DNA of 64,000 nucleotides from Bradyrhizobium sp. WSM471 (GTDB lineage Bacteria > Pseudomonadota > Alphaproteobacteria > Rhizobiales > Xanthobacteraceae): contig NZ_CM001442.1 in assembly GCF_000244915.1 (NCBI RefSeq), positions 434,001 to 498,000 on the forward strand, written 5' to 3'. The translations under genes and the position numbers were made by a program. Below the pieces are notes generated by a model. It was not told where the DNA came from, did no database searches, and was given only the letters and a program-made list of their open reading frames with translations. This document shows positions 47,987 through 57,800 of the stretch, in pieces (the stretch's first letter is position 1; each line of letters opens with the position of its first letter).

Positions 47987-50830
47987 ATGGATGATCTGTT
48001 GCGGGAGTTTTTGACGGAAACCAGCGAGAGCCTGGACACCGTGGACAATCAGCTGGTGAAGTTCGAGCAGGAGCCGAACAACGCCAAGATCCTGGATAAC
48101 ATCTTCCGGCTGGTCCACACCATCAAGGGCACGTGCGGCTTCCTCGGATTGCCGCGACTTGAAGCGCTGGCGCATGCCGGCGAGACGCTGATGGGCAAAT
48201 TCCGTGACGGCATGCCGGTGACGGGGCAGGCGGTGACGGTGATCCTGTCCTCGATCGACCGCATCAAGGAAATTCTGGCCGGGCTGGAGGCGACCGAAGC
48301 CGAGCCCGAGGGCACCGACCGCGACCTCATCGACAAGCTGGAAGCGATGGTCGAGCAGGGCATGGCGGCCATGTCAGCGTCGGCGCAGCCGATCGCGTCA
48401 GGCTCGGCGCAGCCGATGCCGGCGGCTGGAAGCGTTGCTCCCGTGGCTGAAGCGCCGCCGCTGGCGCCGGAAGCGCCTGTCGCCGTTGAAGCCGCGCCGA
48501 CCTCCGGCGTGCTCGCCGACCAGGGCCTGGAGCGTCCGCTGCGTCCGGGCGAAGTCTCGCTTGACGAGCTCGAGCGCGCCTTCCGCGAGACCGCGATCGA
48601 AGTCCCGGCGCCCGTTGCCAAAGCCGAAGTCAAGGCCGAGCCTGAGCCTGCCGCTGAAGCCCCGGTGCCTGTTGCCAAGGACGTCGCCAAGGAGACTAAG
48701 GCGCCCAAGGAGAAGGTCGCGCCCAAGAAATCGATGGCCGCCGACGAGGGCGCCGGCGAGGGCGCCAGCATCGCCAACCAGTCGATCCGCGTCAACGTGG
48801 ATACGCTGGAGCATCTGATGACCATGGTCTCGGAGCTGGTGCTGACCCGCAACCAGCTGCTGGAGATCTCCCGCCGCAACGAGGACACCGAGTTCAAGGT
48901 GCCGTTGCAGCGGCTGTCCAACGTCACCGCCGAGCTGCAGGAAGGCGTCATGAAGACGCGCATGCAGCCGATCGGCAATGCCTGGCAGAAGCTGCCCCGC
49001 ATCGTTCGCGACCTCTCGAGCGAACTCGGCAAGCAGATCGAGCTGGAGATGCACGGCGCCGACACCGAGCTCGACCGCCAGGTGCTCGACCTGATCAAGG
49101 ACCCGCTCACCCACATGGTGCGCAACTCCGCCGACCATGGCCTGGAGACCCCGGCCGAGCGTCTCGCCGGCGGCAAGGGCGAGCAGGGCACCATTCGCCT
49201 GTCCGCCTATCACGAGGGCGGCCACATCATCATCTGCATCGCCGACAACGGCCGTGGCCTGAACACCGACAGGATCAAGGCCAAGGCGATCTCCTCGGGC
49301 CTGGTCAGCGAGGCCGAGCTCGAGAAGATGAGTGAAGCCCAGATCCACAAGTTCATCTTCGCGCCGGGCTTCTCGACCGCTGCCGCCATCACCTCGGTGT
49401 CGGGGCGCGGCGTCGGCATGGACGTGGTGCGCACCAATATCGACCAGATCGGCGGCACCATCGACATCAAGTCGGTCGCCGGTGAGGGCTCCTCCGTCAC
49501 CATCAAGATCCCGCTGACGCTCGCCATCGTCTCCGCGCTGATCGTGGAAGCCGCCGGCGACCGCTTTGCGATCCCGCAGCTCTCCGTGGTCGAGCTGGTG
49601 CGTGCCCGCGCCAACTCGGAGCACCGCATCGAGCGCATCAAGGACACCGCGGTTCTCAGGCTGCGCAACAAGCTGCTGCCGCTGATCCACCTCAAGAAGC
49701 TGCTCAAGATCGACGACGGCGCCGTCTCCGATCCCGAGAACGGCTTCATCGTGGTGACGCAGGTCGGCAGCCAGACCTTCGGCATCGTCGTCGACGGCGT
49801 GTTCCACACCGAAGAAATCGTGGTCAAGCCGATGTCGACGAAACTGCGTCACATCGACATGTTCTCGGGCAATACCATCCTGGGCGACGGCGCGGTCATC
49901 ATGATCATCGACCCCAACGGCATCGCCAAGGCGCTCGGCGCCGCCGGCTCTTCGGCCCATGACATGAACAACGAGAACGGGGCTCACCACATCGGATCGG
50001 GCGAGCAGACCACCTCGCTGCTGGTGTTCCGCGCCGGCTCGTCCCAGCCCAAGGCGGTCCCGCTCGGGCTCGTCACGCGCCTGGAAGAGCTCCCGGCCGA
50101 CAAGATCGAGTTCAGCAACGGCCGCTACATGGTGCAGTACCGCGAGCAGCTGATGCCGCTCGTGGCCATGGAGAGCGTCACCATCGCGAGCCAGGGCGCC
50201 CAGCCGATCCTGGTGTTCTCCGATGACGGCCGCTCCATGGGCCTCGTCGTCGACGAGATCATCGACATCGTCGAGGAACGGCTCAACATCGAGGTCGGCG
50301 GATCCTCCTCCGGCATTCTCGGCTCGGCCGTGATCAAGGGCCAGGCCACCGAAGTGATCGACGTCGGCCACTTTCTGCCGATGGCGTTCTCCGACTGGTT
50401 CACCCGCAAGGAGATGAAGCCGTCGCTGCACTCGCAATCGGTGCTGCTGGTCGACGACTCCGCGTTCTTCCGCAACATGCTGGCCCCGGTGCTCAAGGCC
50501 GCCGGCTACCGCGTCCGCACCGCGCCGACCGCGCAGGAGGGCCTGGCGGCGCTGCGCGCGCAGACCTTCGACGTGGTCCTGACCGACATCGAGATGCCCG
50601 ACATGAACGGGTTCGAGTTTGCCGAGACCATCCGCTCCGACAGCAATCTGGGCGCGATGCCGATCATCGGGCTCTCCGCGCTGGTGTCGCCGGCGGCGAT
50701 CGAGCGCGGCCGTCAGGCCGGCTTCCACGACTATGTCGCCAAGTTCGACCGTCCCGGTCTGATCGCGGCGCTGAAGGAACAGACCGCGGGCGCTGCCGGT
50801 GCCTCCGAGCTGAGCCGCGCAGCAGCGTAA
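47987..50830 (+). CDS. cheA: Hybrid chemotaxis kinase CheA with C-terminal receiver
   Basis: 947 residues. Domain order: Hpt (1-110, phospho-His 44 in VHTIKGTCGFLG), an Ala/Pro-rich linker (125-250), dimerisation helices (SIRVNVDTLEHLMTMVSELV), HATPase (MVRNSADHGLE, DNGRGL and GRGVGMDVV), two CheW-like domains, and a receiver with Asp in VVLTDIEMPDMNG. There is no separate CheY-binding P2 domain; the linker is low-complexity. Hybrid CheAs occur in chemotaxis and in alternative, non-flagellar Che pathways. cheW, cheY and cheR follow directly on the same strand. Confidence 0.95.
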   Translation: MDDLLREFLTETSESLDTVDNQLVKFEQEPNNAKILDNIFRLVHTIKGTCGFLGLPRLEALAHAGETLMGKFRDGMPVTGQAVTVILSSIDRIKEILAGLEATEAEPEGTDRDLIDKLEAMVEQGMAAMSASAQPIASGSAQPMPAAGSVAPVAEAPPLAPEAPVAVEAAPTSGVLADQGLERPLRPGEVSLDELERAFRETAIEVPAPVAKAEVKAEPEPAAEAPVPVAKDVAKETKAPKEKVAPKKSMAADEGAGEGASIANQSIRVNVDTLEHLMTMVSELVLTRNQLLEISRRNEDTEFKVPLQRLSNVTAELQEGVMKTRMQPIGNAWQKLPRIVRDLSSELGKQIELEMHGADTELDRQVLDLIKDPLTHMVRNSADHGLETPAERLAGGKGEQGTIRLSAYHEGGHIIICIADNGRGLNTDRIKAKAISSGLVSEAELEKMSEAQIHKFIFAPGFSTAAAITSVSGRGVGMDVVRTNIDQIGGTIDIKSVAGEGSSVTIKIPLTLAIVSALIVEAAGDRFAIPQLSVVELVRARANSEHRIERIKDTAVLRLRNKLLPLIHLKKLLKIDDGAVSDPENGFIVVTQVGSQTFGIVVDGVFHTEEIVVKPMSTKLRHIDMFSGNTILGDGAVIMIIDPNGIAKALGAAGSSAHDMNNENGAHHIGSGEQTTSLLVFRAGSSQPKAVPLGLVTRLEELPADKIEFSNGRYMVQYREQLMPLVAMESVTIASQGAQPILVFSDDGRSMGLVVDEIIDIVEERLNIEVGGSSSGILGSAVIKGQATEVIDVGHFLPMAFSDWFTRKEMKPSLHSQSVLLVDDSAFFRNMLAPVLKAAGYRVRTAPTAQEGLAALRAQTFDVVLTDIEMPDMNGFEFAETIRSDSNLGAMPIIGLSALVSPAAIERGRQAGFHDYVAKFDRPGLIAALKEQTAGAAGASELSRAAA

Positions 50831-50854
50831 CCAGCGGGATCAGGAGAAACTAAC

Positions 50855-51328
50855 ATGACCAAGAAGACCCAGTCCGGCGAAGGCGCCATGGTCGAATACG
50901 TCACCGCGATGATCGGCGGCCAGCTGTTCGGCCTGCCGATCTCCCGCGTCCAGGACGTGTTCATGCCCGAGCGCGTCACCCGCGTGCCGCTGTCCTCGCG
51001 CGAGATCGCGGGCGTGCTGAACCTGCGCGGCCGCATCGTCACCGTGGTCGACATGCGCGCCCGGCTCGGCCTGCCCAAGCCCGAGGACGGCAAGATCCCG
51101 ATGGCGGTCGGCGTCGACCTGCGCGGTGAATCCTATGGCCTCTTGATCGACCAGATCGGCGAAGTGCTGCGGCTCGCCGAGGACGGCATGGAAGAAAACC
51201 CCGTCAATCTCGACCCCCGCATGGCCAAGCTCGCCGGCGGTGTCCACCGTCTCGACGGCCAGCTCATGGTCGTCCTCGACGTCGACCGCGTCCTCGAGCT
51301 CAAGACCGAAGTGCAAATGGCTGCGTGA
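50855..51328 (+). CDS. cheW: Chemotaxis adaptor CheW
   Basis: 157 residues, one CheW domain: EYVTAMIGGQLFGLPISRVQDVFMPERVTRVPL (in part), GVLNLRGRIVTVVDMRARLGLP and GLLIDQIGEVLRL. It links the kinase to receptors. It starts 24 bases after cheA with an AGGAG site. No receptor (MCP) is encoded within the window. Confidence 0.95.
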   Translation: MTKKTQSGEGAMVEYVTAMIGGQLFGLPISRVQDVFMPERVTRVPLSSREIAGVLNLRGRIVTVVDMRARLGLPKPEDGKIPMAVGVDLRGESYGLLIDQIGEVLRLAEDGMEENPVNLDPRMAKLAGGVHRLDGQLMVVLDVDRVLELKTEVQMAA

Positions 51329-51359
51329 GCCCCAGAAACATCGAAGCCGGAGAACCGAA

Positions 51360-51746
51360 ATGAAGACGTGTTTGGTGGTCGATGATTCCAGCGTCGTGCG
51401 CAAGATCGCACGCCGAATCCTGGAAGGCCTGGAATTCGAAGTCACGGAGGCCGAGGACGGCTCCAAGGCGCTCGAGATCTGCCAGCACAAGCTGCCGGAC
51501 GCGGTGCTGCTGGACTGGAACATGCCGGTGATGGACGGCTTCGAGTTCATGGGCCACATGCGCCGCCTGCCGGGCGGCGAGGAGCCCAAGGTCGTGTTCT
51601 GCACCACCGAAAACAACGTGGCTCATATCGCTCAGGCGCTCAGCGGGGGCGCCAACGAGTACATCATGAAGCCCTTCGACAAAGACATCATCGCCGACAA
51701 ATTCGCTGAAGTCGGCTTGATCCCGGTCGGGCAAGCCATGGTCTGA
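51360..51746 (+). CDS. cheY: CheY-type response regulator
   Basis: 128 residues, a single receiver domain. It begins MKTCLVVDDSSVVRKIARRI, with phospho-Asp in AVLLDWNMPVMDGFEF, the Thr position in VVFCTTENN and Lys in YIMKPFDKD. It is placed between cheW and cheR and is the probable phosphate acceptor of the CheA. Confidence 0.94.
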   Translation: MKTCLVVDDSSVVRKIARRILEGLEFEVTEAEDGSKALEICQHKLPDAVLLDWNMPVMDGFEFMGHMRRLPGGEEPKVVFCTTENNVAHIAQALSGGANEYIMKPFDKDIIADKFAEVGLIPVGQAMV

Positions 51747-51805
51747 GTGTCTGGCGGAGTGTTCCAGCCAGAGTGTTCCCAGTACAGCTTCCGAGAGGCC
51801 TATCA

Positions 51806-52687
51806 GTGACCCCGACCGAGTATGAGTATCTGCGTAAGTTCCTGAGGGATCATTCCGGGCTCGATCTGTCCGCAGACAAGCAATATCTGATTGAAAGCCG
51901 GCTGTTGCCGCTGGCGCGCAAGGCCGGGATCCCTGGCATCGGCGAGCTCGTGCAGAAGCTGCAAGGCGCTGGCTCGGGCGCGCTCGTCACCAGCGTGGTC
52001 GAGGCGATGACCACCAACGAGACCTTCTTCTTTCGCGACAAGGTCCCGTTCGATCATTTCCGCGACACCATCATGCCGGAGATCATCAAGGCCCGCTCCG
52101 GCCGCCGCAGTGTGCGCATCTGGTGCGCCGCCGGCTCGACCGGGCAGGAGCCCTATTCGCTGGCGATGAGTCTGAAGGAGATGGGTGCGGCCCTGACCGG
52201 CTGGCGCGTCGAGATCATCGCGACCGATTTGTCGCAGGAGGTGCTCGAGAAGGCCAAGGCCGGCATCTACAGCCAGTTCGAAGTGCAGCGCGGCCTGCCG
52301 ATCCAGATGCTGATGAAATATTTCAAGCAGACCGGTGAGACCTGGCAGATCAATCCCGAGCTACGGGCGATGATCCAGCACCGGCAGCTCAATCTGCTGC
52401 ACGATTTCGCTCAGCTCGGCACCTTCGACGTCATCTTCTGCCGCAACGTGCTGATCTATTTCGATCAGGACACCAAGATCAACATTTTCAACCGCCTGGC
52501 TCGCCAGATCGAGGGAGACGGTTTCCTGGTGCTGGGCGCGGCCGAAACGGTGGTCGGACTGACCGACACGTTCAGGCCAATTCCAGAGCGGCGCGGTCTC
52601 TACAAGCCGAACGACCCGCGTGCCGCGGCCGCCAAGCCGGCGCTTGCCGGCGCCGTGCCGCGCGTAGCGGTCATGGCAGGACGATAG
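51806..52687 (+). CDS. cheR: Chemotaxis protein methyltransferase CheR
   Basis: About 293 residues. It methylates glutamates of chemoreceptors. The N-terminal helical domain (TEYEYLRKFLRDHSGLDLSA) and the SAM-binding Rossmann domain (VRIWCAAGSTGQEPYSLAM; IATDLSQEVLEKA; DVIFCRNVLIYFD) are complete. GTG 51806 begins the homologous part; an in-frame GTG at 51773 is the alternative. The partner methylesterase CheB is not in the window. Confidence 0.94.
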   Translation: MTPTEYEYLRKFLRDHSGLDLSADKQYLIESRLLPLARKAGIPGIGELVQKLQGAGSGALVTSVVEAMTTNETFFFRDKVPFDHFRDTIMPEIIKARSGRRSVRIWCAAGSTGQEPYSLAMSLKEMGAALTGWRVEIIATDLSQEVLEKAKAGIYSQFEVQRGLPIQMLMKYFKQTGETWQINPELRAMIQHRQLNLLHDFAQLGTFDVIFCRNVLIYFDQDTKINIFNRLARQIEGDGFLVLGAAETVVGLTDTFRPIPERRGLYKPNDPRAAAAKPALAGAVPRVAVMAGR

Positions 52688-52689
52688 GC

Positions 52690-53007
52690 ATGGCCGAGGA
52701 TGGCAAGGGCGCGGAACGCGTGACGTTCAGTCGCGGCTATGATGTCTGCATCATGGCCATCGACGGCACGTGGCGCCGCGACTGCAAGCTCAACGCGATC
52801 TCCGACACCGACGCCATCCTGACGGTGGAAGGCTCCATTCAGGGCCTGAACCTCAAGGAGTTCTTCCTGCTGCTGTCGTCCACCGGGCTTGCCTACCGCC
52901 GCTGCGAACTGGTGCGCGTCAACGGCGTCGAAATGGACATCCAATTCCTGCGTGGCAAGAACCGGAAGAAGCGCGGCGCCGCCGGTGGCCGTGACGAGGC
53001 GGCGTGA
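52690..53007 (+). CDS. PilZ-like small protein
   Basis: 105 residues. Segments RDCKLNAISDTDAIL and YRRCELVRVNGVEMDIQFL fit a PilZ barrel, though the usual RxxxR c-di-GMP motif is not clear. It starts two bases after cheR, so it belongs to the operon. A role linking c-di-GMP to motility or surface behaviour is inferred. Confidence 0.7.
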   Translation: MAEDGKGAERVTFSRGYDVCIMAIDGTWRRDCKLNAISDTDAILTVEGSIQGLNLKEFFLLLSSTGLAYRRCELVRVNGVEMDIQFLRGKNRKKRGAAGGRDEAA

Positions 53008-53148
53008 TCGTCACCTGCGTCTCGTCGCCGTTTGCCGCGAAGTTGGTTCACATTTGCTGAAACATCCGACTGAATTTGCCTTGGCGACTTTACGTCGCCT
53101 AAGCGCGAGCCGTGTATGCATTGCCGGTCTCAATCTCAGGATACCGCA

Positions 53149-53652
53149 ATGCCCAGAAGCTCTTTTTCCCCTCTCCCGTCAAACCTGCCCGACGGCGCCG
53201 AGCGTCGCGCACTTCAGCTTCTGGTGGTCGATGACGACGCCACCCAGCGCAGCCTGATCACGGTCGCGGCCAAGCAGGCCGGCCATGAAGTCACCGTGGC
53301 GCCGTCCGTGGCCGAAGCGATCGAAAAACTCCGCACCGCACGCTTCGACTGCGTGACACTCGATCTCCTGCTGGAGGATGGCGACGGCATCGACGTGCTG
53401 GGCGAGATGGCCAAGGCGAAATTTGGCGGCGCCGTGATCGTCATCAGCGGCATGGACGGCAAGCGCCGCAGCGCCGCCCGCAGCTTCGCCCGTTCCGTCG
53501 GGATCGAGCTCCAGAGCCTGCCCAAGCCGCTGGATCTGGCCGCATTGCGCATCAGCCTCGCCAATCTCAGCAAGACCGCGATGGGCCTGCCGGCTATCCA
53601 CACTTGGGGTGGTGTCGCCACCGACGCGATCGTGGAGCGGCACCGCGCCTGA
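53149..53652 (+). CDS. Response-regulator receiver protein
   Basis: About 167 residues, a single receiver: QLLVVDDDATQRSL, phospho-Asp in FDCVTLDLLLEDGDGIDV, Ser in IVISGMDG and Lys in LPKPLDL. The C-terminal ~35 residues have no known domain. It follows the PilZ-like gene after about 140 bases and may have its own promoter. Confidence 0.88.
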   Translation: MPRSSFSPLPSNLPDGAERRALQLLVVDDDATQRSLITVAAKQAGHEVTVAPSVAEAIEKLRTARFDCVTLDLLLEDGDGIDVLGEMAKAKFGGAVIVISGMDGKRRSAARSFARSVGIELQSLPKPLDLAALRISLANLSKTAMGLPAIHTWGGVATDAIVERHRA

Positions 53653-53736
53653 GCCGCGGCCTGCCATGCGATGAAATGCGGTCGTCGCGCCGCAGCAACC
53701 GCGATCTGTACCGTGCTGCCAGTTTCCGACAGGCAT

Positions 53737-53997
53737 TCAGCGGCGTGGCCCAAGGCCCGCCCGGCAGGCGTCGAGCGCGGCGATCGCGATGGCATACCTG
53801 GGTGTGACGTCGTCGAGCACGAAAACGTCGGCGGAACCTTCCGGATCGCTGCCGTGTTCTTGATCCATGGCTGTGGCGGTCCGGCGCATACTGGTCTCGA
53901 TCTGCGAGATCAGCATGCGAAGGTCAGCCGCAATCAGCTCACGGCTCTCGACTTCGGGCATTGCGACGAGAGGCGGCGTAGCGGCCCAATTTAGCAT
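53737..53997 (-). CDS. Small hypothetical protein
   Basis: 86 residues, starting MLNWAATPPLVAMPEVESRE; helical, with DLRMLISQIETSMRRTATAM. GGAG seven bases before the ATG supports translation. No family recognised. Confidence 0.55.
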   Translation of the reverse strand: MLNWAATPPLVAMPEVESRELIAADLRMLISQIETSMRRTATAMDQEHGSDPEGSADVFVLDDVTPRYAIAIAALDACRAGLGPRR

Positions 53998-54147
53998 GGA
54001 TATTCTCCGTCCTCTGCAATTGGGCGCCTTGCCGCTACTTGTGCGTTAAGTCCATGTCCCGTACAAATACGGTGGGCCGAATCCGCGCCGAACGCCATAA
54101 CGGTTGGGGCGGACGCGAGTCCTTCATGCCAACCGGATGTGTGGCAC

Positions 54148-54783
54148 ATGGCCGAACAAAGCTCTCGCGGTGAAATCTTCGTGGTCGACGACGACGCTGC
54201 CGTTCGCGACACCTTGTCGATGGTGTTGAAGGCGGCGGGCTATGAGGTGATCTGTTTTGCGGACGGCGCAGCATTGCTCTCTGTCGCGCGAAGCCGCACA
54301 CCTGCAGCGGTCCTGCTCGACGTGCACATTCCCGGCAAGTCGGGCCTCGATATTCTCAATGAGCTGCACGGCGAAGACTATCCGGCACCGATCTTCATGA
54401 TCTCCGGACAGGGCGATATCGCGATGGCGGTCGGGGCCATCAAGAGCGGCGCGCTCGACTTCATCGAGAAGCCGTTCCGCGGCAGCGAGATCGTCGGCCG
54501 GCTCGACGAGGCGATCGGCGCCTATGCACGCAGGCAGTCGGAGAACGCGGCGCCGAAGTTCGGCTCGCTGCATTTCCCCGGGCGCGAGCCGTTGACGCGC
54601 AGGGAACGCGAGGTGCTCGAGCAGTTCGCCGCCGGCGCTTCCAACAAGGAAGCCGGCCGCACGCTCGGCATCAGCCCGCGCACCATCGAGGACCACCGCG
54701 CCAACATCATGAAGAAGCTCGGTGCGCGCAATGCCGCCGATCTGATCCGGATCGTGATGACCGCGGCGCAGCGCGCGTCGTAA
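54148..54783 (+). CDS. FixJ-like two-component response regulator
   Basis: About 211 residues. N-terminal receiver (IFVVDDDAAVRDTLSMVL; Asp in AVLLDVHIPGKSG; Lys in FIEKPFRG) and C-terminal LuxR helix-turn-helix (PLTRREREVLEQFAAGASNKEAGRTLGISPRTIEDHRANIMKKLG, in part). The domain order and length are those of FixJ/TodT regulators. The large sensor kinase next door, on the opposite strand, is a possible partner; this is inference. Confidence 0.92.
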   Translation: MAEQSSRGEIFVVDDDAAVRDTLSMVLKAAGYEVICFADGAALLSVARSRTPAAVLLDVHIPGKSGLDILNELHGEDYPAPIFMISGQGDIAMAVGAIKSGALDFIEKPFRGSEIVGRLDEAIGAYARRQSENAAPKFGSLHFPGREPLTRREREVLEQFAAGASNKEAGRTLGISPRTIEDHRANIMKKLGARNAADLIRIVMTAAQRAS

Positions 54784-54794
54784 ATTTATCGGCA

Positions 54795-54881
54795 GTAGCC
54801 CGGATGGAGCGTAGCGAAATCCGGGGATCCGTGTCCACGGCAAGACACGTCCCGGATTGCGCTACGCTCCATCCGGGCTAC
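54795..54881. repeat. Palindromic intergenic repeat, family A, copy 3
   Basis: Begins GTAGCCCGGATGGAGCGTAG and ends CTACGCTCCATCCGGGCTAC, which is the exact reverse complement. It lies between convergent genes, as do copies 1 and 2. Confidence 0.88.
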
Positions 54882-54892
54882 GGCCCCTCACA

Positions 54893-57800
54893 TCACCCGC
54901 TCAGCGCCTTGCGGATGGCCCGCGCCAGATCCGATTTGCGATAGGGCTTCGCCAGCAGCAGAACGCCCGAATCCAGCCGGCCGTGATGGATGATCGCGTT
55001 CTCGGTGTAGCCGGACGTGTAGAGCACCCTGAGATCGGGACGCGTTCTCTGCAGTTCGTCGGCGAGCTGCCGCCCGTTCATCTTGCCGGGCATGATGACG
55101 TCGGTGAACAGGAGGTCGAACGGTTTTCCGGCGGCGACGATTGCGAGCGCCTCCGCGGCGTTCGCAGCCTGCAAGGTGACGTAGCCGAGCGAATGCAGCT
55201 GTGCCAGCACGTAGTCGCGCACCAGCCGGTCGTCCTCGACCACAAGGATCGTCTCGTGTCCGCCCTCGATGGTCGCCGGCGTCGCGCTCTCGCCGACCGC
55301 CGTTGGCGTCTTGCCGGGCGGCAGATACATCTTGATCGTGGTGCCGTGGTCTTCCTCGCTGTAGATCTTGATATGGCCCGCTGACTGCTTGATGAAGCCG
55401 TAGACCATCGAAAGCCCGAGTCCGGTGCCCTTGCCCGGTCCCTTCGAGGTGAAGAAGGGGTCGAACACCCTGGCCAGCATGTTGGCGGGAATTCCGCTGC
55501 CGGTGTCGCTCACGGCGATCAGCACGTAGTGTCCCGGCGGGACGTCGTTGACGTTGGCATAGACCTCGTCGAGATAGGCCGCGCCCGTCTCCACGATCAG
55601 CTTGCCGCCGCCCGGCATGGCGTCGCGGGCATTGAGCGCGAGGTTGAGGATCGCGGTGGTGAGCTGGCTGGGATCGACGATCGCGACGCAGTTCTCGTCC
55701 TCGAACACCGATTCGATATGGATCTGCTCGCCCAGCGTCGGCCGCAATAATTTCGCCGTGTCGATGATCAGCGCGTTGACGTCGATTTCGCGCGGCTGGA
55801 GCGGCTGCTTGCGCGCAAAAGCCAGCAGATGCTGCGTCAGCTCGGCGCCACGCCCGGCGGCCTCGTCGATCATCTTCGTGATCGCGGCGAGCTCCGGCTC
55901 CTTGGCCACCGCGTCGGCCAGGATCTCGATCGTGCCGGTGATGACGGTGAGGATGTTGTTGAAATCGTGCGCCACGCCGCCGGTGAGCTGGCCCACCGCC
56001 TCCATCTTTTCGGCCTGGCGGATGCGCTCGTCGGCCGCGATCTTGTCGGTCAGGTCGCGGTAGAACGAATTGAAGAGAACGCCTTCGCGTCGCCGGAGCG
56101 CCGTGACGCTGAGCTCGGCCCTGAACTCCTTGCCGTCGCGCCGCCGCACCAAAAGGTCGCGCCGTGGATTGGCCAGCGATTGTTGCTCGGATTCGAGAAA
56201 GAGCTTCAGTCTGGCCCTGACACTTTCGCGCTCACTGGGGGCGACGAAAAGCTCGATCGCATCCTCGCCGATCGCCTCCTCACGCGTCCATCCGAAGAGC
56301 TTCTCGGCTTGCGAGTTCCAACTCAGGATGGTCCCGGTGTGGTCGGTCTGGGTGAAAGCATCGAGCGAGGTCTCGACAATGTTGCGCGCCAGCTGTTCGC
56401 TCTCCCGCAAGGACTCCTGTGCAAGCCTCGCCTCCGTCATGTCGCGCCCGACAAAGAAGTAGCGATTGGCCTGGGCGGACCAGCTGGCGAGCCAGGACAG
56501 CCAGACCTCGTGGCCATTCTTGTGGAAGCAGCGGGTGTCGGCGAGCCTCGGACGTTCGCCGCGCCGCAGTGCGCGCATCTCGTCGCGCGACCGGTCGAGG
56601 TGGTCCGGATGAATGAAATCGGCGCCGCTGCGACCGATCATCTGCTCCGGCCGGTAGCCGAGGATGGCCTCGCTGCTCGGACTGATCTGCGCGATGTGGC
56701 CGCGCGCGTCCATCACCATGATCAGATCCTGGGAGGTCTCGAAGATCTGCCGCCGTTCCTCGAGCTGCTGCTGCAGCGCCCGCTCGGCCCGCCGCGCCTC
56801 GGTCAGGCTGCGCGCCGTGCCGGAGGCGCCCACGATCTCGCCAGACGGGCCCCTGATCGGCGACAGGCTGAGTGAGATTTCGACCGACGTGCCATCCTTG
56901 CGCAGGCGCACCGTCTCGAAGCGTTCGATCGGTTCACCTCCGGCGATCCGCCGCAAATAGTCCTTGCCTTGCTCGCGTCGGTCGGGTGGGACGATGATCG
57001 AGGTGGATTGCCCGATCGCCTCATTCGCCGAATAGCCGTAGAGGCGCTCGGCGGCCGCATTCCAGCCGGTGATGATGGCGTCGAGCGATTGCATCACGAT
57101 CGCATCGTCGGAGGATTCGACGGCGGCGCTGAACAAGCGCTCGCGCGCTTCATGATGGCTTCGCGCGGCCTCGGTGCGGCGATGCTCCTCGATCTCGCGT
57201 TCAAGCGCGGCCGTCTTTGCTCTCGTTTCTTCGACCATTTGCGCGAATGCCCGCGCCAGCACGCCTGTCTCTCCGCTCGCATCGACGGGAATCTCGGCGC
57301 GCCGTCCGCTGCCGATCGCTTCCACCGCCGCGGTCAGACGCCCGATCGGCCGCGTCAATGAGCGCGCCAGCAGCACCGCAAGCAAAGCTGCGGCAAGGAT
57401 GGCAAGCAGGCCGACCAGCGAGGAGGTTTTTTGAATGGCCGCCGGAACGCTACTGAACACGGATGGTGGTGCCGTCTCGATGACTGCCAACCACTCCTTG
57501 CCGGCCAGCAGTACCGGTGCGATCGCCGCTCCACTCGGCCGGCCCGCTTGATCGCTCGTAAGCTGCGTGGATCCTTGCGGCAGGCCGGCCCGGGCTGCAA
57601 AGAAAGGAAAGTCTCGGCGCCAATCGTTGGCGTTGCCAAGCAATGCACCGAATTCCCGCGCGCGATCAGGGTGGACAAGATAGTCGCCACGCGAATTCAC
57701 GACATAGATTTCTCCTCCTGCGCTCGCGGTCGAGCGGACGCGGTCGAGCGCAGGACGCATGTCGATATTGGCGATGATGATGCCGAACGGCTTGCTATCA

